Below, piece by piece: positions 44,154 through 55,235 of a stretch of DNA of 64,000 nucleotides. This DNA comes from Berberis thunbergii (taxonomy: Eukaryota; Streptophyta; Magnoliopsida; Ranunculales; Berberidaceae). Positions within the stretch are counted from its first letter, which is position 1. Each line of letters starts with the position of its first letter. The stretch is from positions 248,001 to 312,000 of the forward strand of contig QNQO01000835.1 of the NCBI GenBank assembly GCA_003290165.1, written 5' to 3'. The position numbers and the translations under genes are program-made. The notes beneath the pieces were generated by a model. That model worked only from the letters and a program-made list of their open reading frames with translations. It searched no databases and was not told the DNA's origin.

Positions 44154-45055
44154 TGGATGTATTTTTGGTCAGGAAGTCTCAGCCACTCAAATCAAGGTAT
44201 TTGCTTTTGATCCATTTGAAGGGCAATGGGCTTTTATAACTGGCAGAGACTTTAACACCACAACTTATTTGTCCAACACCACCAAAAATAAATTTATTTC
44301 ATTCAAAATTTATCTACTTCGTTTTCTCTACATAATTCCCTTTCATGATGGATCCATCAAGCACCACGACTCTGCCCATTCCGCCCCTGTCGACTGCCTC
44401 ATCCTCCTTCTTCTTCTCCTGCTCTTCGTATGTGATGAATGAGATGGTGGAAATGGCAAGGTCTATGGGAGGCCTTTGCAAGGGTAAAGAAATTGGCCCT
44501 CGTAGAGGTTCCTGCGAATAGAGAATCCGTCATCGTGAAGACCTCTGCACGTGTGAGTTCTCTACTCGCAGGAGCCTTTGCGAGGGCGCTGGGGAAGAAA
44601 AAAAAAATAGAAAATAAAAGAGTAAGAAGACGATGAAGAAATAAGATAGAAAGAGAAGGAGGCAGTGGCGGGGTGGCCTGCGGTGATGGAGCGTGAGCGA
44701 TGGGGAAGAAAAAAACCAAGAAGAGAAAAGAAGAAAACAAAGAAGAAGAGGAAGAGAGGAAGGAGGCGGGGTGGCCGACACTAATGGGGCGTGGTGTGGT
44801 GGTGGTGCTGTCGGTGGGGTGTGATGCTTGATGGGGAATATAGGAGTACAGGGAGGGAAGAGAGAGGACAAGAAGAAGAGTGTTTGAGTTGAAACATTTT
44901 TTTTTTATTGCTGATGTAAGAAATAAAGGTGGTGTGGAACAATAGAAGATGTGGTGTCTGCCTTCATAATTTAGTATTTCCCATGCCTCAACATACATAG
45001 CTTTTATGGTAATTACTCATATCTCCAACAACCATATGAATTACACATTGAGGAG
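44154..45055. other. DUF455 upstream region with a hairpin element, no gene
   Basis: The promoter of the DUF455 gene should lie at the left. A hairpin at about 44495-44592 has arms reading GGTTCCTGCGAATAGAGAA and TTCTCTACTCGCAGGAGCC with continuing complementarity to CCTCG/CGAGG; it resembles a small foldback MITE. The segment 44590-44880 is purine-rich (GAAGAAGAAG), and its long open readings on the other strand are composition effects. Confidence 0.55.
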
Positions 45056-45245
45056 TTCTAAATGTCGAGGAAACGGGCGAGGAAATGGGCGAGGGAAGCG
45101 ACGTGGCGGAGTGGGGACCGTTCACTCCGCTCGGGATGTGTGCACCAAAAACGATGGCATGCATCCCAAGTGGGGTGGACGGTTCCCACCCCGCCATGTC
45201 GCTTCCCTCGCCCATTTCCTCGCCCCGTTTCCTCGCTGTGTAGAA
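45056..45245. mobile_element. Foldback MITE, GC-rich hairpin family, 190 bp
   Basis: Almost the whole element is a palindrome. The outer arms are TTCTAAATGTCGAGGAAACG and CGTTTCCTCGCTGTGTAGAA; inside follow GGGCGAGGAAATGGGCGAGG and its inverse, then GAAGCGACGTGGCGG and its inverse, around a short loop. It shares TGTCGAGGAAAC and the outer TTCTAA with the element at 7353-7473, so they are one family. No target duplication was confirmed. Confidence 0.8.
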
Positions 45246-45391
45246 TCACTCTTACACATTTACACACGGTGTGAAAAAAAAATCGAACATAACGAGTATG
45301 TTCGGTTCAGTTTGGCTTTGGAAATCAATCGGTACGGTTCAGTTATCCATATGTCAAAACGAACTCCTTCGATTCGGTTTTTTTTATTTTA

Positions 45392-46483
45392 GGGTTTGTT
45401 TTTAATTTGACCATCATTTGTTTATGCCTAATAGAGTTTGACCATCGTTTTAAATTTTAATTAGGTCCGACCCTCATTTTGTAACTGAATCATTAGGTCA
45501 ACATAATTGACTGGTCATATTTTCTTTATCAACAAAAATACCCTAACTTAAGGCATGTGGCTTGCATGTGTAATGTTCACAAAATCATAAAAATCATAAT
45601 GCATATCTCAAGGGAATCTAAATGATGAAATATAGGGGAAAATGTTAAAATCATAAAAAATCATAATGCATATCTCAAAGGAATCAAAATGATGAAATAT
45701 AGGGGAAAATGTTAAAATCCACCCATCTTTCTTCCTTTTTAACATCCTTTTTTTAATCAATTGTAATTTACATTTTTTTTCAATCCATTCAAATCCCTCT
45801 CAACTGTAATGACGGGTTACGCGTAAAAAAAATGAAATCTACAAATCGTAATTAGTTTCATCTCATTTAAATTCTTCTCTTGTATGGCTTTGGGGTCCGT
45901 TTAGGGTATTTTCCCCTTTTCAGTTTGAGTTTCTCAACAATGGGTTTGAATTTTTCACTGTTTCTAAAAGCAAAATGTATTTATTAATTTAGTTTGAAAG
46001 CTTAGACAGGAAAAGCACATTAATGTGTTATTTTACTAACTAATGATTTCAACTATAAGCTCATGTCATGTTTTGTTAATGTAGAGACTGCCAGTGTGAT
46101 TGGACCAATAGATAACTGGTGCATTGCCATTGATGAAGTTAGGATTAAATTGAAACCCAACAGTTGAAAAATATTAGATGGATCACTATATAATCACAAC
46201 CACTTGCTAATAATGTGACAATGGCACTGATGGTTAATATATATTGACCAAGGAAGAAAATGGAGAAGATGGGCTGATTTTATCCCTATATTTCATCATT
46301 TAGATTATCATGAGATATGCAATGTGATTTATGATGTATTACACATGCCTTAAGTTCAGATATTTTGGTCAATAAAGAAAATATGATCTAACAATTATGT
46401 TAGAAAATGAGGGTTAGACCCAATTAAAATTGGCCAAACTCTATTAGGAATAAGCAAATAAGGGTCAAACTAAAAAAAACTCT
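45392..46483. mobile_element. Element with long (about 240 bp) terminal inverted repeats, Mutator-like
   Basis: The sequence 45392-45640 is repeated inverted at 46245-46483. Shared landmarks are TTTGACC, TATTCCTAATAGAGTTTG (left: TATGCCTAATAGAGTTTG), CATATTTTCTTTAT, ACTTAAGGCATGTG, GCATATCTCA and AAATGATGAAATATAGGG. Inside the left arm a 72-bp piece is duplicated in tandem (about 45580-45651 and 45652-45722). Long TIRs suggest a Mutator-like element, but I could not confirm a target-site duplication. It seems to be inserted in an older repeat with CGGTTCGGTT-type ends (about 45290-46765). Confidence 0.65.
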
Positions 46484-47423
46484 TCACTTTAATAGGTATA
46501 TAATTGTTAAAAACCGAACCGAACCTTTAATTATTCAAATATATATATATATATACTTAAAAAAAATTGTTGAAAAATTTTGATTTGGTTCCGTTATGGT
46601 CGGTTTTAGGGTAAAATGTCAGTTTTCAGTTCATTTGCAATTAGGATATGTTTAAAGTCAATTCAGTGCAATTTGGTTAACAGCATAGCAAAACCGAGGT
46701 AACTTAGTTTGGTTGACAATTTTCACTCAAAACCGACCGAAGCGAACCGTGCACACTCCTACTCATCGGAGTGGGGTTGTCCCTTAAACTCTCCACTTTC
46801 TCAATATATGGAGTTCGGTTACTCCTTTGAACGATCTATTTATAACATCAAGATGGGTCCTAAAATGTTTATCTCCGTACCTTTGAAAAATATATAATAC
46901 TTACAAAAATGCATTAAACCGTAATAAGTGTACATTTTCATGGCGGATAACAAACAAAACCTCATTTTGGCTCAACCTCGACCGTAAGTTAGCTTTGGGT
47001 TTTCAAAAACCATCCATTTTATGGCCCCAGATTTAGGTCACCTATGCAGTTTGTGCTTTGATCTATTTTTTTTTTCTTATTGTTTGTGGAAAATAGCTTG
47101 GTAAACTTATGGCAAGTCAAATTCATAAATAGTTAACGATGTCCAAACGCCTCCTCAAGGCTTGCACATTGCTCCGCTTTGAGATTCTAAGATCATAAGT
47201 TGGTCCTAATCTCATCCCATTACCTTGGCAATATCAGTTTTTGTCGCACGTTCGTAAAACTACTTAAAATTCATAGTCACACTTAACATGTATACGTGTT
47301 AAATAAAACAACATTTTCAAACTTTAACCAAGTTCATATGGATTGGTCGGTCATATTTATCCTTACCCCTAAAATATTTATTTGACCTATTCAAAACTTA
47401 GTAAATTCATGATTTGTTTGCAA
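46484..47423. other. Repeat-derived AT-rich sequence, no gene
   Basis: The first part up to about 46765 carries GAACCGAACC- and CGGTTTTAGGG-like motifs and ends GCGAACCGTGCACACTCCTA, typical of an old hAT-like MITE whose left end I cannot place. The rest shows no gene or clear repeat. Confidence 0.4.
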
Positions 47424-47689
47424 TCAGAATTCGGGGTGGCACAGTCCGGGATTGGCTTTATCCCGGTCCCGGTCCCAGTCCAATGAAATGGAACGGTTCG
47501 AGATACCATTTTTTTTTTGTAGAACTGGGATGGTCCAGGTTGGGACCAATCATACCATCCCGAATTGAGTTTTTGGGCTTATGATTTTACCAAATGGCTA
47601 ACTTCAAACCCAACGAAATTTATAAATTTAACTAAGGCCCATGGCCCATATTTTGCCCTTTAAACTTAACTGCCTATCCATCCATTAAT

Positions 47690-48924
47690 TAGGGATGGCA
47701 GTGGGGCGGATTTTCACAGATATCCGCCCCACCCAATCCGTTTGGGGCGGTTTTGGATATGCTAAAACGGATTTTGGGGCGGATACGGATATCCAAAAAA
47801 CATCCGTTAAATATTCGGGGCGGATACGGATTTGCCCGTATCCGCCCCGCGGATATCTGTTTATCCGTTTATAAAGTAACATTGCAATAATACCCTTCCC
47901 CTTAATAAAGGGATTAAACCCTTAACCCTTTCCCTCATTCCCTCCCTCACACACGCCCGCCTCTCCCTCAGACCCTCTCTGCCTCGAACACTTCATTCCA
48001 TTCCATCCCTCACACACGCCCGCCTTTCTTTCCCTCTTTGCCTCTCACACTCACACACAACACAGGGGTCGAAGCGCCAAAGGCCTCTCCCTCTGCCTCT
48101 CACACACACACAGAGCACAGGCGGAGAACCACAGCGAAGGCGGAGGCGAAGCTCGTCCGCCTCTTCTTCTCTCCCACAACGAAGGCTCAAGGCGAAGCTC
48201 GTCTGCCTCTTCTTCTCTTATCTCTCTCACAGGCTCACATGGAGGGCGTCGTCGTCCGGTCGTCGCCCCTTCTCCTTCTCCTTCTCTGATCTTATATCTG
48301 GATCAGATCTGAGTTCTGATCTGAGATCAGATCTCTCGATCTCGATCTCTGATCTGATCTCTCGATCTCAATTTCAGATCTCATCAGATCGGATCTGATC
48401 TCTGATCTGATCTGAGTTCTGATCTGGATCAGAACTGATCTCTCAATCTGGATCTCTGATCTGATCTGATCTCTCGATCTCTGGTCTGATCTCTCGATCT
48501 CAGATCTCATCAGATCTATCAGATCCCGATCTCGACTCGATCTCAGATCTCCAATTCGATCTCAGATCCCATCAGATCCGATCTCAGATCCAATATCAGA
48601 TCCAGAGGCAGAGATTGAATTTGTTTTTGTATTTTTTTAATTTTTTGTAGGAATTATTTGTAAATTTTAATTCAGAATTTTTTGAATTTTTTTTGTACGA
48701 ATTCAGATATTTTGTAATAATTTTGTTATAATTCTGAGAATTTTTTAATTTTTTGTTATAATTTTGTGCGGATTGGCGGGGCGGGGCGGATATCCGCCCA
48801 TCCGTACGGGGCGGTTATGGATTTAGATTAAAAATTTAAACGGATTGGCGGGGCGGATTGGGGATCGGTTATTACTGACGGATCGGGGATGGATTTGCTC
48901 AAATCCGCCCCGTTGCCATCCCTA
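47690..48924. mobile_element. Nested hAT-type element, 1,235 bp, with a GATC-rich array inside
   Basis: The ends TAGGGATGGCA and TGCCATCCCTA are perfect inverted repeats. The identical 8-mer CCATTAAT flanks it (47682-47689 and 48925-48932). Subterminal GGGGCGGAT and ATCCGCCCC motifs repeat at both ends. The interior holds a CT-rich segment (47930-48290) and a GATC-rich array (48292-48605). No transposase is seen. The CT-rich part, with an ATG at 48239 and CT-rich leader-like sequence before it, looks like a captured 5' UTR fragment, but I cannot name a parent gene. Confidence 0.93.
48292..48605. repeat. GATC-rich degenerate palindromic array
   Basis: More than 300 bp built of variants of AGATCTGATCTCTCGATCTC, with GATC recurring every 5-12 bp on both strands. 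Because GATC and AGATCT are palindromes, the array is nearly self-complementary in many registers. It lies inside the nested hAT-type element. Confidence 0.85.
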
Positions 48925-49913
48925 CCATTAATATAGAAGACAGTTGTAAGTAAGGAAACAAAAAATTAACCTTCTTCCATGTCTTAACAAATCAAGTTTG
49001 GTTATGGAAATGCACAACTAACATCAACAGTACCTCTTGCAACATTCCACAAGCAATCGTAACTACCCATCAACATTTTAATTTGTTTAATATGATCAAC
49101 CAGTCAAATATTTAATTTAGAGGTGAAATTTCAGCATTATCATCGAACAACTTAAAGATCAACATATCATCAGGATCGATAAACTACCATTAACATGAAT
49201 CAATGAAACCAACCTTGGATCTATAAACCTGCTAAAAACAATGCAAATCAACCTACAAACACAACAATCTAAACTGAAAAGTAGAACAAGAGAAAATATA
49301 TCAAAGTAGTAGTGTTCGCATCTAGGCCAGTGCTTGCAACTTTGACGCAATAACTAACAGATAATGGGCTGCCTTTCAACCTGAAGTTGAACATATCGAG
49401 CTTCTAGCTAGTGATTCTAATCAACCAAATCGACAAAGAAGAAGAAGGGGAAGAGATGGTCGGCAGTGGTCATCGATCGATTTGCTCAGAGATAAAGAGG
49501 GAGAAAAAGGGGAATTGACAAAGAAGAAGAGAGGGCGAAAGAAAGAAAGAAGAGCTTCAAAGAGGACTTGCGGAGGTCTTTAAAAAAGAAGGTAACATAG
49601 GACGATGAAGGCAGAGCCCAGGCTGGAGCTAGAGGTGGAGAGGTAAGGGGGAGGAGGAGAGGATCAGGAAATTTTGAGACTGAAGGCTAGTCTTCATTAG
49701 GCTTGGGCTTGGGCTTGAAACAGGCCTAGTACAGTATTTAGAACGGTCCGGGATAGAACGAAACTGCATTTGTAGAATCGGTTTTGTCCCAATTTCATCA
49801 ACTTATCCGAGACCGAGATGAAAATTTTAGAAACTGTTTTGTTTTAGTATGGTTTGAAACGGTCTGGAACGGAACGTGATGGACCCGGAATCTTGCCCAG
49901 CCCTAGTTTGCAA

Positions 49914-50319
49914 CCCCCATAACAATGTGCTAACAATTTCACCAACGTTGGGCGTACTAGATCAAAAATTGAAGATTTTGTAAAATATAATTATGTTTGT
50001 TTGTTGCAGGGCAAATGTTAAAATCCAAGAATTGAACATGGACATGTTTTTGTAAATCCTACAAGTACGAAGTGAATGGTATTTTCTTACTATTTGCCTG
50101 ATAGTTATGACACAAATCAATATTGAAGATTTTGCAGATATTTTTTTCCGTTTGTTGCGGAACAAAAATTAAAATCTCAAAGTTAAACAGAAAGGCATTA
50201 ATGCTTATAAAAGCCTACAAACAAAGGATTGAAAACCATATTTTTCACGTTTCCTTGAGACTCTACATCAAATTTTGAGGGTATTCAATAGATTAGAATT
50301 GTAGAAAACTATTTTCGAT
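49914..50319. other. No gene seen
   Basis: AT-rich sequence with loosely repeated TTTGTTGC and AAATTAAAATC motifs. No exon recognised. Confidence 0.4.
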
Positions 50320-51052
50320 GCAAGTGAAGTCGTAAACCAAAATCTCCGATTGGGTGCCTTAAAACCTAATGAATCGGTAAGATTCTACCACAATTTGCTT
50401 ACCTGTCTCATATAACCCTCAGTTTGTATATTGTTTTTCTTTTGTAGATGATTTCATCAAGTCATTTAGCTAATTAAAGACTTCAAATTGACAATTTTTC
50501 TTTGTTAAGGTGTTGTGTGTTTCCAAACCTCAATCGATCCTTTCGCATATGATAAGTCTCATTTTCCTCTATCACACATTATCTGTTGCTGAGTTTAATA
50601 TTATGATGATGAAAATTTGATTGATTGATTTTTTTTATTTTTTTTTACCTTGTATCACCATCCAGTGTTCTGCAAAAGAATTCTTTTTTAATTGCAATTG
50701 TTGCAGAACATATATAAAAATTGAAAGACCACATATTCATAGTTCTTATGTTTGATACTCTTTGTAAAATTTATAGGGCTTTTCATAGAACAAAATTGTA
50801 GAAAGTTATTGTTTACCGGAGCTGGTGAAGTCGTAAACACTTAATCTTTGGTTGGAAGCCTTAAAATTTAATGAATCGGTAAGATCCTAATACGAAACCC
50901 TGAATTTACTATTTATAGTATTGTTGCCTTTTTTCCTAGGTGGTTTCAACAAGTCATTTAGCTAATCAAAGACCTCAAATCGACAACTTCTTTACGTGAA
51001 GGTGTCGTGTGTCTCCCATACCTGAATTGATCTGTCTGATGTGATAAGTCAT
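50320..51052 (+). repeat. Diverged tandem duplication of about 490 bp
   Basis: 50320-50573 and 50818-51052 align with many mismatches. Shared blocks include GAAGTCGTAAAC, TAATGAATCGGTAAGAT, CAAGTCATTTAGCTAAT and ATGTGATAAGTC. The blocks between (including TTTTGTAGATGATTTC and TTTCCTAGGTGGTTTC) are also related. The unit has no clear open frame; it may be non-coding repeat or the exons of an unrecognised relic. Confidence 0.65.
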
Positions 51053-52894
51053 TTTTTTTTCTTTTTCTTCCATCTGCCACACTTTCAAATTAACTGGGGT
51101 TTATTTTGTTGTTATGAGCTTATTATGTGGATGGCCCTTGATTGATTTTTTCAATTTTCTATATTGTTACCTAAGCATGATTTCGAGCTCTGTGCTCAAT
51201 AATGTTCTGTGAAAAGCAAATAACTATGATGTTAATGGAGAAAGTAACATAACTATGGTGTTAATTAGGTTATATTGCATTTTTTTTCTAACTAAGATAT
51301 CACTTAAAGGCACTTTGCTACTATTATATGTTGTCCTCGAACTATTAATATGTATCGCAAATAAATTTGTCCTCAGCACATGTTCAGATGATCTGGATTA
51401 AGATTTTTATTTTTTAAATCTAATTTGGTACATGTTACGGAGTCAGAAGTAAAATAGAAATGAGTTCGCATAAAAATCTAAAAATAAAATAAATAATAAA
51501 ATAAAATTAACATAAATAATGAATGGAAAGAACGAACAACGAGAGAATATTGAAAAAAAAGATAAAGAAATACTATTTTGTTTTTTTAATACAAACTCGT
51601 GGTACCAAATAAATAAAAATGTGTATTTAAACTTGAATCAAGTCTAATCGGGCTCCTAACTCGACAATTTTTTATGCGAATGAGTTTATTTAGATGAAAA
51701 TTTCTATTGAATAATAAATTTGATTGTCCATTCTTCTAGAATTGTTTATGTAATACTAATTTCTCAACAAATTTGAATTGCTTTATTAAGCAATTAGCAA
51801 TTAACCTAAGGGATTAATAGTGTTTCAAACTATATACTAGACTATAAAAACTCCTATCGAGACAAGGCAAATTAGAAATATTAAGTTATGTAGACTACAA
51901 TGTGATTAATTTCTTAAATAAACTTGATTTTTACATTTCTCTCTTTTTCTACATTTTCTTAAACTTCACCGGGGATGTGTCTTTCGGTATCTTTGTGGTG
52001 CCCTTGGTCTTGGATTATTCATTAACTTGTTGTAGTGAGTGTCTCACACTCTCTCTTAACGAAATTGTTTCTTGTCTCACATTCGAAAAAATCTTACTTT
52101 TAACTGATAAATATTTTGTAATAAATCAAATTATTTTTAAATTAATTACTTTTCTAAATTATAAATTTTCTCTTTTTGTTTCAATCAAATTTGATTTGGT
52201 ACTAATAAAACTAAAATTTTGAATTATTATTTTTTAAGCTATATAGAAATGCACAATTCAAACTTTTATATTATTATTACAGTACAATGTCTAGAATAAG
52301 TAGGAGTAGTGTATATACTCTAATTAAAATTTGAGAGTGTGTGGAAAAGAAAAAATAAAGTCGACCATAGTTAATATAATTTTTGAAAAAAATACATATA
52401 TTCACTAGTTTGACAATAAAGATTCAAAACTAAAAGTTGTGTTTCTTATATGCAATTTTGCTCCCGAGCTCAATCCATTGATTTTATTTTTACTATTTTT
52501 TTTTTTTTACCTAAAATGGTGCAAAATGTTAAACTTTTTGGAGTAGGTGCAAGGATATCTTGTAGAGCTTTTTCATCATGAAGATTGAGATCTTAGTATT
52601 AAATGTAGGAGATTTCTTACTAGATTTTGGTAATGGGATTTTCTTTGGTCTAGAGATTTTTACAAGATTTTCCTAATGGGATTTCTTTTGACAAGAGATT
52701 TTTCCTATAATGAGGTGAGAGATTTTATTAGATTACCCAATGGAATTCATCTACAAAAGGCGAACAAAACAAGAGAAACCATGTCTCTATTTTGTTGTTT
52801 TATTTTCTCTATTTCGAGAAAGATTTGTATTAGCAAAGAGTGAAGTCTTATCTTGGTTGGGGTTGTCAAAATCATTTTTTGTTCTAGTATTACA
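51053..52894. other. AT-rich intergenic, promoter side of the trihelix gene
   Basis: No exon, tRNA or element ends are recognised. The last 130 bp (52610-52740) contain three loose copies of a unit with AGATTTT and TAATGGGATTTC. A start-codon-led open stretch at 52740-52850 is probably 5' UTR of the next gene. Confidence 0.45.
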
Positions 52895-54190
52895 ATGGAT
52901 GCTCATAGGATCCAAAGACGTCCACATGATGAGAACTCAAGGCAAGAGGTGCCCTTTGAGAGACACCACAATGAGCAACTATGGAGCCACCCATCTCACA
53001 AGCATAACCAACATCAAGATCAAGGAAGCCACCCATCTCACTACCATCACCAACACCAATATCAATGGAGTCACCCATCTCACCACCATAACCAACACCA
53101 AGATCAAGGAAAACACCCATCTCACCACCAACACCTAAACCAACAAAGCCATCCATCTCACTACCATCATCAACAACAAAAGCCACAACAGTTTTTGCAT
53201 TTCCCAACAAATGAAACCCAATACTTTCAATCGGGAAGCACTTATCCATACTCTGTAAGAGCCAAACAACAACAAATGATGATTGATGAAAAGGAATTGA
53301 ACGTTGAAAATGAAGGTGGCGTGGATGGGAAAGTGTCAGCTTCCTCGTCTACATGGCAAAGAATAAAATGGAGCGATAATATGGTTATGTTTCTTTTTGT
53401 GGCAATTCACATGAGTAGCTATTGTGAGAGTTTGGCTAGAAAGGGGAAGTGGAAATATGTATCCAAAGCCATGGAGGAAAAGGGATATCTTGTCTCTCCA
53501 CAGCAATGTGAGGACAAGTTCAACGATATGAACAAGAAGTATAAGAGGCTCATTGATATCCTTGGCAATGGAATTGCTTGTGAAGTTGTGGAGAATCCAA
53601 GTTTGTTAAAGTATATGGATCACATTTCACCTAAGATGAAGGAAGAAGTCAAGAAACTACTTAATTCAAAGCAACTATTTTTCCAAGAATTGTGTGCTCA
53701 CAATAGTAATGGTGAATCATCCAATAAGGATAAACACAACGAGGATTCAAGAACGGCTCACCACTGCATTGGTGATAGAGTTGAAAATAACAATGAATGG
53801 GAAGACAACGAGGAAGTTGGAGATGCAAGTAGAAAAAGGGAAAGCAATGGTGAAGACGAGGATGATGATGATGTTGAGGAACTGAAAGGCGAACTAATGG
53901 ATGTGCTTCAAGAAGGGAGTAAATCCCAATTGGAGCAAAGGCATTGGTTGAAAAAAAGATTGGTGGAATTAGAAAGGGAGAAGGGAGAGTTTTCACGCCA
54001 TGCTCTTAAGCTTTCATTTGAACAAAAGAGATGGATAGAATACCGAGCACACCAAGAGAAAAGGTTGGAAGAGGCAATAGAGAAAAACGAAAGGGCTAGG
54101 CTAAAGAATGATAAAATGATTTTTATGCTTCGACAAAAGGAACTTGAGTTTGTCGAGAAGCAACTACAACAAAAACAACAACTCAGGTGA
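52895..54190 (+). CDS. Trihelix/SANT-like DNA-binding protein with a His-rich repeat region
   Basis: A single exon of 431 residues from the ATG at 52895; the frame stays open 14 codons further up, but MDAHRIQRRPHDE fits the family start better. Residues 31-95 are five imperfect repeats of about 13 residues around SHPSHHHNQHQDQ. Residues 158-225 hold the trihelix-like domain (IKWSDNMVMFLF, KGKWKYVSKAMEEKGY, SPQQCEDKFNDMNKKYKRL), followed by DILGNGIACEVVENP and the conserved EVKKLLNSKQLFFQELC. An acidic stretch (DEDDDDVEE) and a long charged coiled coil (about 330-431) end the protein. The closest Arabidopsis proteins I recall are At3g10040, At1g21200 and At1g76870, nuclear DNA-binding factors. 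Targets are unknown. A decayed inverted partial copy lies just downstream. Confidence 0.9.
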   Translation: MDAHRIQRRPHDENSRQEVPFERHHNEQLWSHPSHKHNQHQDQGSHPSHYHHQHQYQWSHPSHHHNQHQDQGKHPSHHQHLNQQSHPSHYHHQQQKPQQFLHFPTNETQYFQSGSTYPYSVRAKQQQMMIDEKELNVENEGGVDGKVSASSSTWQRIKWSDNMVMFLFVAIHMSSYCESLARKGKWKYVSKAMEEKGYLVSPQQCEDKFNDMNKKYKRLIDILGNGIACEVVENPSLLKYMDHISPKMKEEVKKLLNSKQLFFQELCAHNSNGESSNKDKHNEDSRTAHHCIGDRVENNNEWEDNEEVGDASRKRESNGEDEDDDDVEELKGELMDVLQEGSKSQLEQRHWLKKRLVELEREKGEFSRHALKLSFEQKRWIEYRAHQEKRLEEAIEKNERARLKNDKMIFMLRQKELEFVEKQLQQKQQLR

Positions 54191-54599
54191 TTTATTCCAT
54201 ATATAACATGCAGAATAATGGTGTCTTGGTTAAGTCTTTGTTTGTTGTTACTTGGTGTATGAGATGGACTTCTTAAAATGTTTAAAGATTTGGAAGTGTT
54301 GAATATGGTTAAGATAAAATTTCCTCATCACCAAAATATGTTATTGTAAGACCAACCTCTAAAATTTCCTACAATACAAGTTTTTTCCATTCCTTATTTA
54401 ACTTAAATTGCAAAATCATAAAAGTATTAACTCCCTAAAAAATCTATAAAGGCAATTTCATCTTCAACATCTTTCACCTTATTGATCAACAATTTTAAAT
54501 CTTTAAAGATGCACAATATTTTTTTGTAAACACCAACCTAAAGACTAACCACGACACCGTTCTCTAAGTGTAACTCATCATTTACATATTATGGAACAA

Positions 54600-55235
54600 A
54601 TCACATAATTTGTTGTTGACGTAATTGCATCTCGATCAACTTGAGTTCTTCTTGTCAAAGTAAATCAACGATTTTATCATTCTTCAACCTAGCTTTTTCT
54701 CTATCGCCTCTTCCAACTTCTTCTCTTGGTGTGCTCGGAAGTCTATCCGTTTCTTTCGTTCCATTGAAAGCTTAAAGGCATGTCGTTGGCATTTACTAGC
54801 TTTTTCCCTTTCCTCGCCATTTTGTTCAACTGATGCCTTCGCTCCAATTGGGTGTTGCTCCCATCTTGAAGTATACCCATTACTTCATTATCGAGTTCCT
54901 CCACCTTGTGGACTAATACCATGTCTACATCTTTGTTGAATTCCTTGTGGCCATCCTCCTCATCCCTTTTTCTTTCCAAATTTGCCTCTTAATCTTCTTC
55001 CTCTTTGTCGCACTATAACCATCTTCAATGTTGCCAACACCATCATCTTTATCAATATTCAAGTGATTATCCATCCTTGAATGCCTAATTGTGTTATCTT
55101 TATTAGATACACCACATACTAACCTAACACCATGGTTCATACACACATCTCTTAGAAACAATTGCTTGGAAGTCAACAACTTCATATATATCCTTCATTT
55201 TGGCTTAAAACCATGTATTTGGTATGGATAAAAGC
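54600..55235 (-). pseudogene. Decayed inverted copy of the 3' half of the trihelix gene
   Basis: On the minus strand this segment retraces residues about 245-431 of the neighbouring gene: KLLTSKQLFLRDVC (versus KLLNSKQLFFQELC), NKDN, VEELDNEVMGILQDGSNTQLERRH (versus VEELKGELMDVLQEGSKSQLEQRH), PLSFQWNER, and a remnant of the coiled coil and glutamine-rich end. Stops and frame changes interrupt it, and the DNA-binding domain is missing. The two copies lie tail to tail about 410 bp apart. Confidence 0.85.

Larger units (their letters stand above)
47424..49905. mobile_element. Outer hAT-type element containing a nested second element
   Basis: The identical 8-mer GTTTGCAA flanks it (47416-47423 and 49906-49913). 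The right end reads TAGGGCTGGGCAAGATTCC on the minus strand; the left end has the matching but rearranged GGGGTGGCACAGTCCGGG. Subterminal motifs GGTCCCGGTCC and GGAACGGTCCGG lie at both sides. Without the nested insertion (47690-48924 plus one duplication) it would be about 1.24 kb. There is no transposase reading frame. Confidence 0.82.

Noticed and set aside
44399..44998. 199-residue minus-strand open frame rich in Pro and Ser
   Set aside because: It comes from purine-rich plus-strand sequence and the hairpin; no domain recognised.
48038..48289. Open frame in the CT-rich part of the nested hAT element
   Set aside because: Low complexity, no domain; at most a captured gene fragment.
52890..53249. 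Antisense open frame rich in Gly, Asp and Val
   Set aside because: It mirrors the His-rich coding repeat of the trihelix gene and has no independent support.
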